64,000 bases of DNA from Saccharibacillus kuerlensis DSM 22868. Its GTDB lineage: Bacteria > Bacillota > Bacilli > Paenibacillales > Paenibacillaceae. Position numbers and translations under genes: made by a program. The notes under the pieces are model-generated. The model worked only from the letters and a program-made list of their open reading frames with translations, was not told the DNA's origin and made no database searches. The stretch covers positions 372,001 to 436,000 of the forward strand of contig NZ_KB899277.1 of the NCBI RefSeq assembly GCF_000378145.1, read 5' to 3'. Positions 30,375-39,425 of this stretch are shown here, one piece after another. The stretch's first letter is position 1, and each line of letters starts with the position of its first letter.

Positions 30375-31144
30375 ACAAGAATCATTTCCCTATCGATCCA
30401 CCGGAAGAAGACGTCATCGCAGCGCAGATACGGCAGATTGTTGATACGGCGCTTGCTCCGAATGAATCTTTCCCGGTCTTTCTATGGCGCATGTACAAGC
30501 AGCTCGGCTTCCGTCATCTGTTCCGGGACTGGACCGAGATTTTGTTCACGCTGCTGCTGTTCATCTCGCTCGGTATATTGACTGCATTAGCGGCGGCCGA
30601 CCAACCTTCCTTCGCCGCAGAGCGCGCTTACGCTTTTATCTTCATGCTGTCGCCGCTTGTGTACCTGGCCCTGTCGCTGCTGTTCTTCGTACGCCGTATG
30701 CAGGATCCCATACATGAAGTGGAAATGAGCTGTACGTACAGCGGACAACAGATCGCTTCGCTGCGCATGCTGGTGTTTGGTGCGGCCGCGCTGCTGATCA
30801 ACTCCGGTGTACTGATCTTCCTGCGGCTTCGGCTGGATACCGGTACTTTCAACCTGCCACTTGCGCTGACCCTGTCTGCCGCTTCGCTTCTGCTGTTCGC
30901 ATCGCTTTTTCTGTACGTGCTGCTGCGGGTGCGTTCGAATATGATGCGGATTGTCCTCGGCTCAAGTTATGCGGCATTATGTATCCTGCTGCTTGGACCG
31001 AACGAGAGCGGTTCTTTTTTCTCGCCTGACTCTATTCCCTTTTATCTCTACCTGCCGCTCGGTGCCCTGTTCGCTTTCTTTTTCCTGAAAAATCTGCGCC
31101 GGCTCGCCGATCTGCAGCGTCAAGGAGGACATTTTTCATGCTAA
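30371..31144 (+). CDS. Six-helix membrane protein, putative anti-sigma factor
   Basis: 257 residues, ATG overlapping the sigma stop (ATGA) with GGAGG upstream. The first 60 residues are soluble and include DPPEEDVIAAQIRQIVDTAL, suited to gripping a sigma factor. Six hydrophobic helices follow (about 62-82, 92-112, 132-155, 163-190, 195-212, 224-245). The zinc-binding HxxxCxxC of the common anti-sigma domain is absent. The anti-sigma role is inferred from gene order and translational coupling only; it might instead be a transporter component. It ends inside the next gene (7-bp overlap). Confidence 0.6.
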   Translation: MNKNHFPIDPPEEDVIAAQIRQIVDTALAPNESFPVFLWRMYKQLGFRHLFRDWTEILFTLLLFISLGILTALAAADQPSFAAERAYAFIFMLSPLVYLALSLLFFVRRMQDPIHEVEMSCTYSGQQIASLRMLVFGAAALLINSGVLIFLRLRLDTGTFNLPLALTLSAASLLLFASLFLYVLLRVRSNMMRIVLGSSYAALCILLLGPNESGSFFSPDSIPFYLYLPLGALFAFFFLKNLRRLADLQRQGGHFSC

Positions 31145-32028
31145 ACGTTCATCAGGTAAGCAAAAATTTCGGCAGCTTCCAAGCTCTGCGGAGCATTGAT
31201 CTTGAATTTGCGAACGGCGTCTACGGACTGCTCGCTCCCAACGGAGCAGGCAAAACGACACTGATCAAGATGCTGGCCACGCTGCTGTTTCCGTCGGAAG
31301 GCGAAATTACGTATAACGGCGAAAATATCACGGCGATGGACGCCCGCTACCGTAATCTGCTTGGCTATCTGCCCCAGCAGTTCGGCTACTACAAAAACGA
31401 TTCGCCGCAAAAGTATCTGACTTACATCGCCGCGCTCAAAGGCATGTCCCAGGCGGAAGCATCCCCCAGGATCGCCGAGCTGCTGAAATTGGTCGCACTG
31501 GAAGACGTCGCAGGCAAAAAGATGAAAAAGTTTTCCGGCGGTATGATCCAGCGCGTCGGGATTGCCCAAGCGATGCTGAACGACCCGAAGATTCTGATTC
31601 TCGACGAGCCAACTGCGGGTCTTGATCCCAAAGAACGGGTGAGATTCCGTAATCTGCTGACTTCGCTGGCCCGTGACCGGATCGTCATTCTGTCCACGCA
31701 TATTGTGTCGGATGTGGAGCCGATCGCCGGCGAGGTCATCATGATCAAAGACCAACGGATTCTTTACAAAGATACGGTAGACCATCTGTGCCGCCGAATC
31801 GAAGGCCGGGTGTTCGAAACGTACGTCGAGCATGACGAAGCGGAAACCTTCCGTTCACGCTATTTGTCACTGTCCGAGAAGCAGGAATCATCACGGCTCA
31901 AAATCCGTTTCCTGCACGAAGGCGAAGCCATGCCAGGTTGGACGCCGGTCATGCCCAATCTGGAGGATCTGTTCATCTACACTTACCGGGACGGGCAGGA
32001 ACAGGAAGACAAGGAGCCGGCGAAATGA
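31138..32028 (+). CDS. ABC transporter ATPase of the ECF operon
   Basis: 296 residues. Walker A APNGAGKTT, Q-loop LPQQFGYY, signature FSGGMIQRVGIAQ, Walker B ILILDEPTAGLD, H-loop STHIVSD. The C-terminal 80 residues form an extra domain usual in ABC-2 export ATPases. AAGGAGGAC lies 6 bases before the ATG. Both ends overlap neighbours, marking a tightly coupled operon. Confidence 0.93.
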   Translation: MLNVHQVSKNFGSFQALRSIDLEFANGVYGLLAPNGAGKTTLIKMLATLLFPSEGEITYNGENITAMDARYRNLLGYLPQQFGYYKNDSPQKYLTYIAALKGMSQAEASPRIAELLKLVALEDVAGKKMKKFSGGMIQRVGIAQAMLNDPKILILDEPTAGLDPKERVRFRNLLTSLARDRIVILSTHIVSDVEPIAGEVIMIKDQRILYKDTVDHLCRRIEGRVFETYVEHDEAETFRSRYLSLSEKQESSRLKIRFLHEGEAMPGWTPVMPNLEDLFIYTYRDGQEQEDKEPAK

Positions 32029-33479
32029 ACGGATTAACAGATTCATTTCCTACTTCAAGGAGCCGAATCCCCCTCTGGCTGCGATTGATCGGATACGAGC
32101 TGCGCAAAAGTCTGCGGGGACCTGTCGTACCGGCTCTGTGTGCGGCTTTTCTGCTGCTGAACGTTTTCGTTATGCTTACTGCCAATGCTTTCCCGCTGCG
32201 CGGTGAAATCAAGATGCTGAGCGGAATTGCGGAAAAATACGGCATCCGTACGGAAGAGCCCGGGTACACTCAGCTGCAAGCAGACTACCGGAGCGGTATG
32301 GAACATTTAAACGAGATTGCTGTGGAAAAAGAAGGGGTTACGTATGAGCATGCTGCGGATTTTTGGGCGGCCCAATCAGGAAAAGCGGCCGGTTCCACTG
32401 CGAGCGATCCGACTGACTCAACTGACGCCCTGCCTCCTGACCCGTCCACAGTGCCGCCGTCCCATCCCTCAGTGTTGTCTAACCCGACTACCGTGCTGCC
32501 TGACTCGAATCCGCAAAATAATGGCTTTGGCGTTCCCTATACGGAGGAGGAGCTGGACGAGTTTTACCTCACAGCCGTCATGGAGTGGTATGCTGTGACA
32601 CCCGATACCGAAGCTTTTTACCGTAATCTCGATGTGCAGAACTACGCCGAATTCCAAATCGGTAAATTCGGTCTCAGCGGGTCAGCGGCGGATGTCATTC
32701 GGGAACAGTACGCAAAACTGGATGAACGGACCGAAGAAATCGTCTCAAGCGGCGATCATGGAGCGCTATTTTTTCCGGGGCCTATGTACAAAATGCACAG
32801 CCTACTGTTTAAAACGATGCTCGGATTCCTGATCTTCGAAAGTCTGCTGCTTACCGTACTCGTCACTGGCACGATCGCCAAATACGAGTTCGAACAGCGT
32901 ACCGCTGCCGTTGTATATGCGACTCGGCGCGGCAGGCGGACAGCGGCTGACAAACTGCTGGCTTCGCTGTCCGCCTCTTTTCTGCTGACTGCCGGACTGT
33001 GCGCTGTCACCCTACTCATCTTTTTCGGTATTTACGATTACGGAGGCCTGTGGAACGCACCGATCAGCAGCTACTTCAATATGGAACTGGACTTCCCTTA
33101 TCTGACCTGGACCCCTCTGACCGTGCGCACGTATCTGCTGTCCGCGCTCGTACTTATTGCGGTAGTTCAACTGATCTTTGCAGCGCTGTCGTTCGTATTA
33201 TCTGGGTTTTTGAAAAACAGCTACTATGTATTTGCAGGATTTGCGCTGTGTTACGGACTGTTCGTGATGCTGCCTTCGATCGTACCGAGAGATGCTTCAT
33301 TTTGGATCTACAGCATGTTCACGCCGTTTTATCTGATCCTCAATCCGCATGGATTGTTTATGGGCGCAGGGACGCTGCTGTATGAAGGCAAAGAATGGAT
33401 CACACTGAGTGTCTGGAGCGGGATGATAGGCTTTGCGGTACTGCTGGGTTTAAAAAGGTTTGGCAGGCAAAATCTGTAG
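32025..33479 (+). CDS. ABC-2-type permease 1 of the ECF operon
   Basis: 484 residues from the ATG at 32025, overlapping the ATPase stop (ATGA). A first hydrophobic helix (about 27-47) is followed by a long outer region of about 200 residues with a Pro/Ser/Thr-rich low-complexity stretch (DPTDSTDALPPDPSTVPPSH) near 125-165. Six helices then fill about 245-480. The Pro-rich outer loop is unusual for ABC-2 permeases and may reach into the wall or serve as a sensor. Confidence 0.82.
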   Translation: MNGLTDSFPTSRSRIPLWLRLIGYELRKSLRGPVVPALCAAFLLLNVFVMLTANAFPLRGEIKMLSGIAEKYGIRTEEPGYTQLQADYRSGMEHLNEIAVEKEGVTYEHAADFWAAQSGKAAGSTASDPTDSTDALPPDPSTVPPSHPSVLSNPTTVLPDSNPQNNGFGVPYTEEELDEFYLTAVMEWYAVTPDTEAFYRNLDVQNYAEFQIGKFGLSGSAADVIREQYAKLDERTEEIVSSGDHGALFFPGPMYKMHSLLFKTMLGFLIFESLLLTVLVTGTIAKYEFEQRTAAVVYATRRGRRTAADKLLASLSASFLLTAGLCAVTLLIFFGIYDYGGLWNAPISSYFNMELDFPYLTWTPLTVRTYLLSALVLIAVVQLIFAALSFVLSGFLKNSYYVFAGFALCYGLFVMLPSIVPRDASFWIYSMFTPFYLILNPHGLFMGAGTLLYEGKEWITLSVWSGMIGFAVLLGLKRFGRQNL

Positions 33480-33494
33480 AGGGGAGGCTTGGTT

Positions 33495-34664
33495 ATGAGA
33501 GTGATTTTACACGAGATAAGGCATATCTTCCGTCCGGGAACGCTGATTTTACTGCTGGCGTTCAACCTGCTTTTTTATTGGATGTACCTCGGCTTTTATT
33601 TTCAACATTTTCCGAACGGAAGGCCAAGTATGGATACCTATGACATTCAGCTTAAGATGGTCGAGCGGTTCGGCAGTCGGATGGATGCAGAGGAATTTCA
33701 AGTTTTTAAAGCTGAGTATGAACAGAGAAAGCTCGTAGCCGACGAACGTATTGCCGGAGATCCGGAGTTCGCGAAATACGGATTTCATAACTATGAACAG
33801 TATCAAACCCGGGCAGGAGAAAATCCTTTTAGCGAACTTGATGAACATATCGACTTTTCCTTATCAAGCGACCCGAATACTTTGGGAAGTTTATTCTGGG
33901 AACTCCAATCTAGAGAATGGATGATCGAAGCTTATGAAGGAGGAGGAGAAGCGGAGTTGATTCAGTGGCGAGCCCTTGAATCCTCCCCTGCCGTATTGGA
34001 AACCGTGCAGCGGCGAATCGACGACGGATCAATGACTTCCATACAAAGCGATACAGCAGTCCGTTATTATCTGGATGTTCTCCAGTACTCTTCTCTGCTT
34101 GCGCTGGTCAGCGTCCTGTTGATTACCGTGCCGCTGTTTCTTAGAGATCGACACAACGGCTTGATCCAGCTTCAATATGCTTCAGCGACAGGCAGACGTT
34201 TATTCGGCAAAAAGATCGCGGCGGCACTGTGTTCGGCTTTTTTGGTCCTCAGCGTACAACTTGCCGTATTGGCCGTTTTGTTTTCACAAAAAAATATCGA
34301 CGTCTTTTATCACATAAAATTGCATTCTTATTTGAACTTTTGGCCGGTCTCTTGGTTCGATCTGACCTTTATTCAATATATTATGCTGACAATCGCCGCC
34401 GTCTATATCGTTTGTCTGCTCGCTGTGCTGGTCACCGCTTTGCTATCCAGTGTCGTACCGAACTATATGGCGATCATCGGCAGCTTAGCTATGCTTGTCG
34501 TCGTCTTCGTCTATTGGGGCAGACAACCGCTGATTACCGATCTAACCACCATAAACTATGATCGCCTTACTCAGCCTCTGCTGTATGGAGGACTAATGCT
34601 CGTCATCTCCGGTACACTGATTTTCCGCTGGCGACGGGAAAAAGCTTCGGATATTGTAGGTTAG
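33495..34664 (+). CDS. ABC-2-type permease 2 of the ECF operon
   Basis: 389 residues from the ATG at 33495, seven bases after GGGGAGG. Same plan as its neighbour: helix near 15-37, an outer domain of about 150 residues (EEFQVFKAEYEQRKLVADER and onward), then six helices from about 195 to 380. It probably forms a heterodimeric channel with the preceding permease. Codon use is more AT-rich than that of the first permease in the N-terminal half. Confidence 0.82.
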   Translation: MRVILHEIRHIFRPGTLILLLAFNLLFYWMYLGFYFQHFPNGRPSMDTYDIQLKMVERFGSRMDAEEFQVFKAEYEQRKLVADERIAGDPEFAKYGFHNYEQYQTRAGENPFSELDEHIDFSLSSDPNTLGSLFWELQSREWMIEAYEGGGEAELIQWRALESSPAVLETVQRRIDDGSMTSIQSDTAVRYYLDVLQYSSLLALVSVLLITVPLFLRDRHNGLIQLQYASATGRRLFGKKIAAALCSAFLVLSVQLAVLAVLFSQKNIDVFYHIKLHSYLNFWPVSWFDLTFIQYIMLTIAAVYIVCLLAVLVTALLSSVVPNYMAIIGSLAMLVVVFVYWGRQPLITDLTTINYDRLTQPLLYGGLMLVISGTLIFRWRREKASDIVG

Positions 34665-34728
34665 CGCTATATGTATGATACATGTAATTCAAGTGAAACC
34701 GAGGCGATATTCGTTTCTTTCACACAAA

Positions 34729-34760
34729 AAGACCCGCTTCTCCGTAGAGATGCGGGTCTT
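34729..34760 (-). terminator. Terminator of the short sigma-70 gene
   Basis: AAGACCCGC/GCGGGTCTT stem; on the minus strand a TTTTTG tail follows. It may also stop the plus-strand ECF operon. Confidence 0.8.
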
Positions 34761-34780
34761 CTGTGTATTTCATGCAGATC

Positions 34781-35671
34781 CTACTCCAGGTAACCCTTGA
34801 GGATCTTGCTGCGGCTAGGGTGTCTCAGCTTGCGCAGTGCTTTCGCTTCGATCTGACGAATACGTTCGCGTGTAACGCCGAACTCTTTGCCGACTTCTTC
34901 GAGCGTGCGGGCACGGCCGTCTTCAAGTCCAAAGCGCAGACGCAGTACGTTTTCTTCGCGCTCAGTGAGCGTGTCGAGTACTTCTTCGAGCTGTTCGCGC
35001 AGCAGACCTGCTTCTGCAAACTTCGAAGGTGCGATCGCTTCTTTATCTTCGATAAAATCGCCCAGCTTGGAATCCTGCTCGTCGCCGATTGGTGTCTCAA
35101 TCGAAACCGGATCTTGAGCAATTTTCATGATGTCGCGGATCTTTTCTTCGGTCATTTCCATAGCTTTGGCCAATTCTTCAACCGATGGTTCGCGTCCAAG
35201 TTCCTGCAGCATCTGACGGGATACGCGCATGAATTTATTCATGGTTTCGACCATGTGCACCGGAATGCGGATCGTTCTGGCTTGGTCAGCCAGTGCACGG
35301 GTGATCGCTTGACGAATCCACCATGTCGCATACGTACTAAATTTGAAGCCCTTCGTATGGTCGAATTTCTCGACGGCCTTGATCAGACCCATATTGCCCT
35401 CTTGAATCAGGTCGAGCAGCATCATGCCCCGGCCTACATAACGTCTGGCAATACTGACAACGAGACGCAGGTTGGCCTCAGCCAATCTCCGTTTTGCTTC
35501 TTCGTCACCCTGCACGATACGCTCGGCAAGGGAGATTTCTTCAGTGGCGGACAGAAGGGGCGTGCGCCCGATCTCCTTCAGGTACATCCGTACGGAGTCG
35601 TCGCTTCCCGCACCGGTTAGAACGGCCTCTTCCGGAATCTGAGCGGATTCGGTTTCCAGGTTTCGATCCAT
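34781..35671 (-). CDS. Sigma-70 factor, RpoD-like but lacking region 1.1
   Basis: 296 residues from the ATG at 35671 (MDRNLETES), preceded by AGGAAGGGG; an in-frame ATG at 35719 has no ribosome site. Region 1.2 lies about 25-60, region 2 about 70-150 ([20 protein letters not shown], then [16 protein letters not shown]), region 3 about 160-235 and region 4 about 235-296 ([20 protein letters not shown]). Housekeeping sigma-A is usually about 375 residues and begins with autoinhibitory region 1.1. This one lacks it and does not sit beside dnaG, so it is probably an alternative group-2 sigma factor. Unusual tandem repeats lie in its upstream DNA. Confidence 0.85.
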   Translation of the reverse strand: MDRNLETESAQIPEEAVLTGAGSDDSVRMYLKEIGRTPLLSATEEISLAERIVQGDEEAKRRLAEANLRLVVSIARRYVGRGMMLLDLIQEGNMGLIKAVEKFDHTKGFKFSTYATWWIRQAITRALADQARTIRIPVHMVETMNKFMRVSRQMLQELGREPSVEELAKAMEMTEEKIRDIMKIAQDPVSIETPIGDEQDSKLGDFIEDKEAIAPSKFAEAGLLREQLEEVLDTLTEREENVLRLRFGLEDGRARTLEEVGKEFGVTRERIRQIEAKALRKLRHPSRSKILKGYLE

Positions 35672-35696
35672 ATATAGTTTCCCCTTCCTAACAAAA

Positions 35697-35762
35697 TTAA
35701 GGTTTAATTCTTTAGTCATAAGATTTGATTTTTTAGTAAATTAAGGGTTGATTCTTTAGTAA
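35697..35762 (-). repeat. Three 22-bp tandem repeats upstream of the short sigma gene
   Basis: On the plus strand three units of the pattern TTAAGRKTTGATTCTTTAGT begin at about 35697, 35719 and 35741, the middle one most degraded. They lie 26-91 bases before the start codon and would be in the leader or promoter. Confidence 0.7.
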
Positions 35763-35779
35763 TTCGTACCAAAAATTAT

Positions 35780-35978
35780 TTGACAATAAAATCAATCCGT
35801 GCTATGATTTTAATATATTTGTTTATAAACAACTAAATTACGGACAGCTATTAGTGTAACATATTTTCTGTTGAAAATCAACTGGATAATATGTTTTTTT
35901 ATTTCATTCCTTGTATCTCTTACGATTAACACAAAAAGAGACTTTCAGAATCGAAATCTTCTGAAAGTCTCTTTTTTT
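35780..35978 (+). ncRNA. Candidate small RNA transcription unit
   Basis: A near-consensus promoter (TTGACA 35780-35785, 17 nt, TATGAT 35803-35808) points away from the sigma gene into a stretch with no gene. A perfect palindrome TTGTTTATAAACAA (35819-35832) covers the start region like an operator. A strong intrinsic terminator ends at 35978, giving an RNA of about 165 nt. A TTG-initiated frame from 35871 runs through the terminator and is not credible. Alternatively the promoter is an unrelated remnant. Confidence 0.4.
35933..35978. terminator. Bidirectional terminator after the racemase gene
   Basis: A perfect 12-bp stem GAGACTTTCAGA/TCTGAAAGTCTC with T runs on both strands. Confidence 0.88.
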
Positions 35979-35993
35979 ATTTTTGCTACCTAT

Positions 35994-36695
35994 TTAAAGA
36001 TTCGGCAGATCCAGCGCTTTATGTACGGAAGCCTTCGCATGCAGCTTAGTCGTATCGAAAACAGGGACCTGAGAATCCTGCGGCCCGATCAGCAGTCCAA
36101 TCTCCGTACAGCCGAAAATGATCCCTTCCGCTCCCTGCTTCATAAGACCGCGTATCGTTTCTGCGTAATAGTCTCGCGAACTTTCCCGAATCTCACCCAA
36201 GCATAACTCTTCGTAAATGATCCGGTTGACTTCAGCACGCTGCCCTTCATCCGGCGTCAGTACATCAATCCCATGAGCTTCGACCGCAGAGCGGTAAAAA
36301 TCCTGCTCCATCGTATACCGCGTGCCAAGCAGTCCTACTGTCTGCAGGCCAGCCGCACGTACCGCTTCCGCAGTAACGTCAGCGATATGCAGCAGCGGAA
36401 TATCCGCTTCCGCTTCGATCGCTTCCGCCACTTTGTGCATGGTGTTGGTACAGAGTACGATAAAGTCCGCCCCTGCCCGCTCCAGCGAAGAAGCAGCCGC
36501 TCCAAGCTTGCGGCCTGCGGATTCCCAATCCCCTTCTGCTTGGAAGCGTTCGATCTCTGCAAAATCCACACTGTACAGGATACACTCTGCTGAATGCAGT
36601 CCTCCCCGTTTTTGCTTAACCTCTTCGTTGATCAGCCGATAATATTCTGCGGAAGATTCCCAGCTCATGCCTCCGATTAGACCGATTTTTTTCAT
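35994..36695 (-). CDS. Aspartate/glutamate racemase family protein
   Basis: 233 residues, start MKKIGLIGGMSWESSAEYYR. The two catalytic cysteines of the cofactor-independent family are present in VLCTNTMHK (near residue 83) and IFGCTEIGLL (near 195). The GGMSWESTAEYY opening is shared with YgeA/RacX-type racemases. These interconvert L- and D-amino acids, in bacilli often non-canonical D-residues for wall remodelling; YgeA prefers homoserine-type substrates. Substrate here is open. Confidence 0.88.
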   Translation of the reverse strand: MKKIGLIGGMSWESSAEYYRLINEEVKQKRGGLHSAECILYSVDFAEIERFQAEGDWESAGRKLGAAASSLERAGADFIVLCTNTMHKVAEAIEAEADIPLLHIADVTAEAVRAAGLQTVGLLGTRYTMEQDFYRSAVEAHGIDVLTPDEGQRAEVNRIIYEELCLGEIRESSRDYYAETIRGLMKQGAEGIIFGCTEIGLLIGPQDSQVPVFDTTKLHAKASVHKALDLPNL

Positions 36696-36725
36696 TTCAA
36701 TCTCCTCTCCTCTTACCTTAGCCGC

Positions 36726-37484
36726 TCAATCAACCTTTACACGGTTATCGATCAGCTTGACTGTCAGCCATATGAACACTGCCCCGACGACAAGTTTGAA
36801 TATGAATCTCAGCAGGCCTGTTCTGAAACTTTGCGACGGTAAGATCATCTGCGATTGATCTTCAATACGGAACCCGGTTAGCGCCTGGCTGCTCAGACCA
36901 CCAAAAAAATGATTCTCTGCCCAAGAGATCAGGCTGCTGAGCAGGACAATCACCGCTAGAGCGATCAGAATGCGGCCTTTGAATTTTATGCTTTCTGTCA
37001 ACGCCATAACCAACAGCAGCAGCGTCAGCAGAAACAGGGTGGCCCAGAGAATGATCAACAAGGCGCCAAGCGGCAGCGGAATCGATGAATTCCAATTCAC
37101 CGTAAAAGCCCCCAGTCGCCAAAGTTCCTCCAGAATGCCAACGGAATCATAATACAACACCTGCAGTCCCGCAATTGCCAACAATACGGCATTGAGCAGT
37201 ACTCCGTAAAGCAAAGCAGCTCCTATATAATGAATGCTGCCCAGCGGAACGAGCCGGCGGCCAATGGAACAAATATTTGCCTGAAAGCCCCTGCAGGTCG
37301 CGATTAGAATTAAAATTCCAAAAAACGTATACATCATAAAGCTTAATACAGCTTTTGCAGTCACACTTGTGGTGATGCTTTTTGTTCCGAGTTCGATTAC
37401 GAGCAGCCCTAACAGCAGTGCGATCGTGCCTCCCAGCAGCACATACATATCTCGCTTCAAATCATATTTGAGCAGTCTCAGCAT
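36726..37484 (-). CDS. ABC permease of the GntR-linked system
   Basis: 252 residues, six hydrophobic helices (about 15-35, 45-63, 85-108, 137-163, 170-190, 220-245) with short loops, the ABC-2 plan. Its start overlaps the stop of the ATPase gene by 7 bp. It probably forms a homodimer with two ATPases. Substrate unknown; the YtrA-type regulator in the operon suggests wall-antibiotic response. Confidence 0.8.
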   Translation of the reverse strand: MLRLLKYDLKRDMYVLLGGTIALLLGLLVIELGTKSITTSVTAKAVLSFMMYTFFGILILIATCRGFQANICSIGRRLVPLGSIHYIGAALLYGVLLNAVLLAIAGLQVLYYDSVGILEELWRLGAFTVNWNSSIPLPLGALLIILWATLFLLTLLLLVMALTESIKFKGRILIALAVIVLLSSLISWAENHFFGGLSSQALTGFRIEDQSQMILPSQSFRTGLLRFIFKLVVGAVFIWLTVKLIDNRVKVD

Positions 37485-38179
37485 TCGGCATACACCTCTT
37501 TGAACAATTGATCCACGCTTTTTCCCGAGGTCAGACGGATCCGTTCCACATCTTCCCGTAGTACCAGACTTCCGTCCTTGATCATCAGCACTTCGTCGAA
37601 TATTCGCTCAATATCCGCAATAAGATGCGTCGAGACGATAACGCTGCTGTCCTCTTCGTAGAACTCCACCAACGCATCGAGAATGTGATCGCGCGCAACC
37701 GGATCAACCCCTCCGATCGGCTCATCCAGCAGATACAGAGAAGCCCGGCGTGACAGCGCAAGTGTCAGCTGCAGACGCTCCTGCATGCCTTTGGACAATG
37801 AAGACGTTTTGTCTTTTCTGGAGAGCTTCATAAAATCAAGCATCCGTTTTGATTTGTCTGGATCAAAGTCGGGGAAGAAATCTTTCTGAAAATTCAGCGC
37901 CTCTCCCACCGTCATCCATGACTCAAACTGCGGCTTGTCGGGCATAAACGATACACGAGCTTTGGACTGTACCCCCGGTTCATCTCCCAACACCCGTACT
38001 TTACCGGAGTCGGGCCGAATAAGGCCGGCCGCAATCCGCATCAGCGTCGATTTACCGCTGCCGTTACTGCCGAGCAGCCCGACGATCCGGCCGGGGTTCA
38101 CTGATAGGGAAATGCCCTGCAGTGCGGCTTTGCTGCCAAATTTCTTGCTCACCGTTTCGAATTCAAGCAGTTGTTCCAC
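37478..38179 (-). CDS. ABC transporter ATPase, YtrB-like
   Basis: 233 residues from a GTG eight bases after GGGAGG. Walker A GSNGSGKST, a Q-loop reduced to FMPDKPQFE, signature SLSKGMQERLQLTLAL, Walker B LYLLDEPIGGVDP, H-loop STHLIAD. The variant signature LSKGM rather than LSGGQ is typical of the YtrB/YtrE-like group found with YtrA regulators. It overlaps the GntR gene by 17 bp, indicating translational coupling. Confidence 0.9.
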   Translation of the reverse strand: MEQLLEFETVSKKFGSKAALQGISLSVNPGRIVGLLGSNGSGKSTLMRIAAGLIRPDSGKVRVLGDEPGVQSKARVSFMPDKPQFESWMTVGEALNFQKDFFPDFDPDKSKRMLDFMKLSRKDKTSSLSKGMQERLQLTLALSRRASLYLLDEPIGGVDPVARDHILDALVEFYEEDSSVIVSTHLIADIERIFDEVLMIKDGSLVLREDVERIRLTSGKSVDQLFKEVYAEC

Positions 38180-38567
38180 TATGACTGCCTCCCGGTTCGC
38201 GCTTACCGTCTTCTACAGACTCCGCCACGATTTTTACGATATTGTCACCATCAAATCCCAGCTCCCGCATACCGCCGATAAAACGCTCAAGCAGTTCGGA
38301 AGCCATCTCTTTTTTGATACTCATGATCTTCTCATCCTCGCTTGTTACGAACCGCCCCAGACCCCGGCGGCTCTCTGCCACCCCTTCACGCTCGAGCTCT
38401 TGAAACGTTCGCTGAATCGTGTTCGGATTGATCTTCAGCTCGGAAGCCAGCTCGCGTACCGAAGGAATTTTCTCTCCGGGTCCCAATTTGCCGGTCACGA
38501 TTTGCAGTTTGATATAGTTCATAATCTGAAGATAAATCGGCAGATTATTATTGAATTCGATAGTCAC
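38163..38567 (-). CDS. GntR-family regulator, YtrA subfamily
   Basis: 134 residues from a GTG with a weak ribosome site. GntR winged helix: NLPIYLQIMNYIKLQIVTG, then SVRELASELKINPNTIQRTF. The short C-terminal part (about 60 residues) is that of the YtrA group, which lacks a large effector domain and is normally linked to ABC genes. It sits between two ABC systems on one strand. An AGTGT/ACACT-type operator lies at the upstream promoter near 40.46 kb, so it may control the whole run from 40.4 to 36.7 kb. Confidence 0.9.
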   Translation of the reverse strand: MTIEFNNNLPIYLQIMNYIKLQIVTGKLGPGEKIPSVRELASELKINPNTIQRTFQELEREGVAESRRGLGRFVTSEDEKIMSIKKEMASELLERFIGGMRELGFDGDNIVKIVAESVEDGKREPGGSHSGTTA

Positions 38568-38672
38568 GTCTGACGTTCACACCTTTCCGCATGCCGGTTC
38601 GCGTACAGGCCGCACGGTCGGATACGATCGAATTCGAATGTATTCCTTTCATGCTGCTGCCACCCGGCTTCA

Positions 38673-39425
38673 TCAAGCCACGTCCCGGCGTCTGAACACA
38701 GTATACCCTGCCGCTATAAACAGCGCCATGTATGCAGCTAATACGATCAGCGAGAACCCAACCGTCATGCCTGGAATCGGAGGTCCCATTGTTCCGTAAA
38801 CGGACAAGTCCGCATTTGGAAACAATACATACTTATAAAATTCTCTGAAAATCACAATTCCGCTAAACATAGTACTTGCCAGTCCTATCCCGATCGCTAC
38901 GCCGGTCGAACGAGTCAGTGCACCGACCATAAAGGTCAACGTCACATATACCAGCGCGTATACAAATCCGTATGCCCCCTGCTGCAGCACATTCAACCAT
39001 TCCGCTGCCGTTCCTCCAAAGCCGAATGCAATTCCGCCTGATACATAAAGTGCAGCTCCTGCTATCAAAGTCATCATCAGCGTATAAAAGACCGCCACTA
39101 TATATTTGGATACGAAAATTTGACCCCGACTGCGGGAGCGGATCAGCAGAAATTTGATGGTCCCCTGTGCATATTCTTGAGCGATCATGCCGGCTGTTCC
39201 AATGATCGATAAAATAGCGACAAATTGGCCCAGTCCTGAAGCATTTAACATGCCCGCCAGATAAACGGTGACTGAATCCATCTCCGCCACATTCGTTGAA
39301 AATTTGTACAGCATGAACGTGACCCCAGCTCCAATCACAGCTAACATAAGCGGCGGTATCCAGAAGCTTCTTTTTTTCGTCAGCTTCAGCCATTCGTTCT
39401 GAATCAATCTCGTCATATTACGCAA
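38673..39425 (-). CDS. ABC-2 permease
   Basis: 250 residues. The TTG at 39425 is chosen because GGGAGG lies eight bases before it; the ATG nine bases further in is too far. Six helices: about 20-40, 55-75, 105-130, 140-165, 170-190, 222-243. The RLIQNEWLKLTKKRSFWI start is common in BcrB/YtrC-like permeases. The start overlaps the ATPase stop by 8 bp. Confidence 0.85.
   Translation of the reverse strand: MRNMTRLIQNEWLKLTKKRSFWIPPLMLAVIGAGVTFMLYKFSTNVAEMDSVTVYLAGMLNASGLGQFVAILSIIGTAGMIAQEYAQGTIKFLLIRSRSRGQIFVSKYIVAVFYTLMMTLIAGAALYVSGGIAFGFGGTAAEWLNVLQQGAYGFVYALVYVTLTFMVGALTRSTGVAIGIGLASTMFSGIVIFREFYKYVLFPNADLSVYGTMGPPIPGMTVGFSLIVLAAYMALFIAAGYTVFRRRDVA

Noticed and set aside
35871-36206. 111-codon plus-strand frame from a TTG
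   Set aside because: It runs through a strong terminator and into the antisense of the racemase gene.
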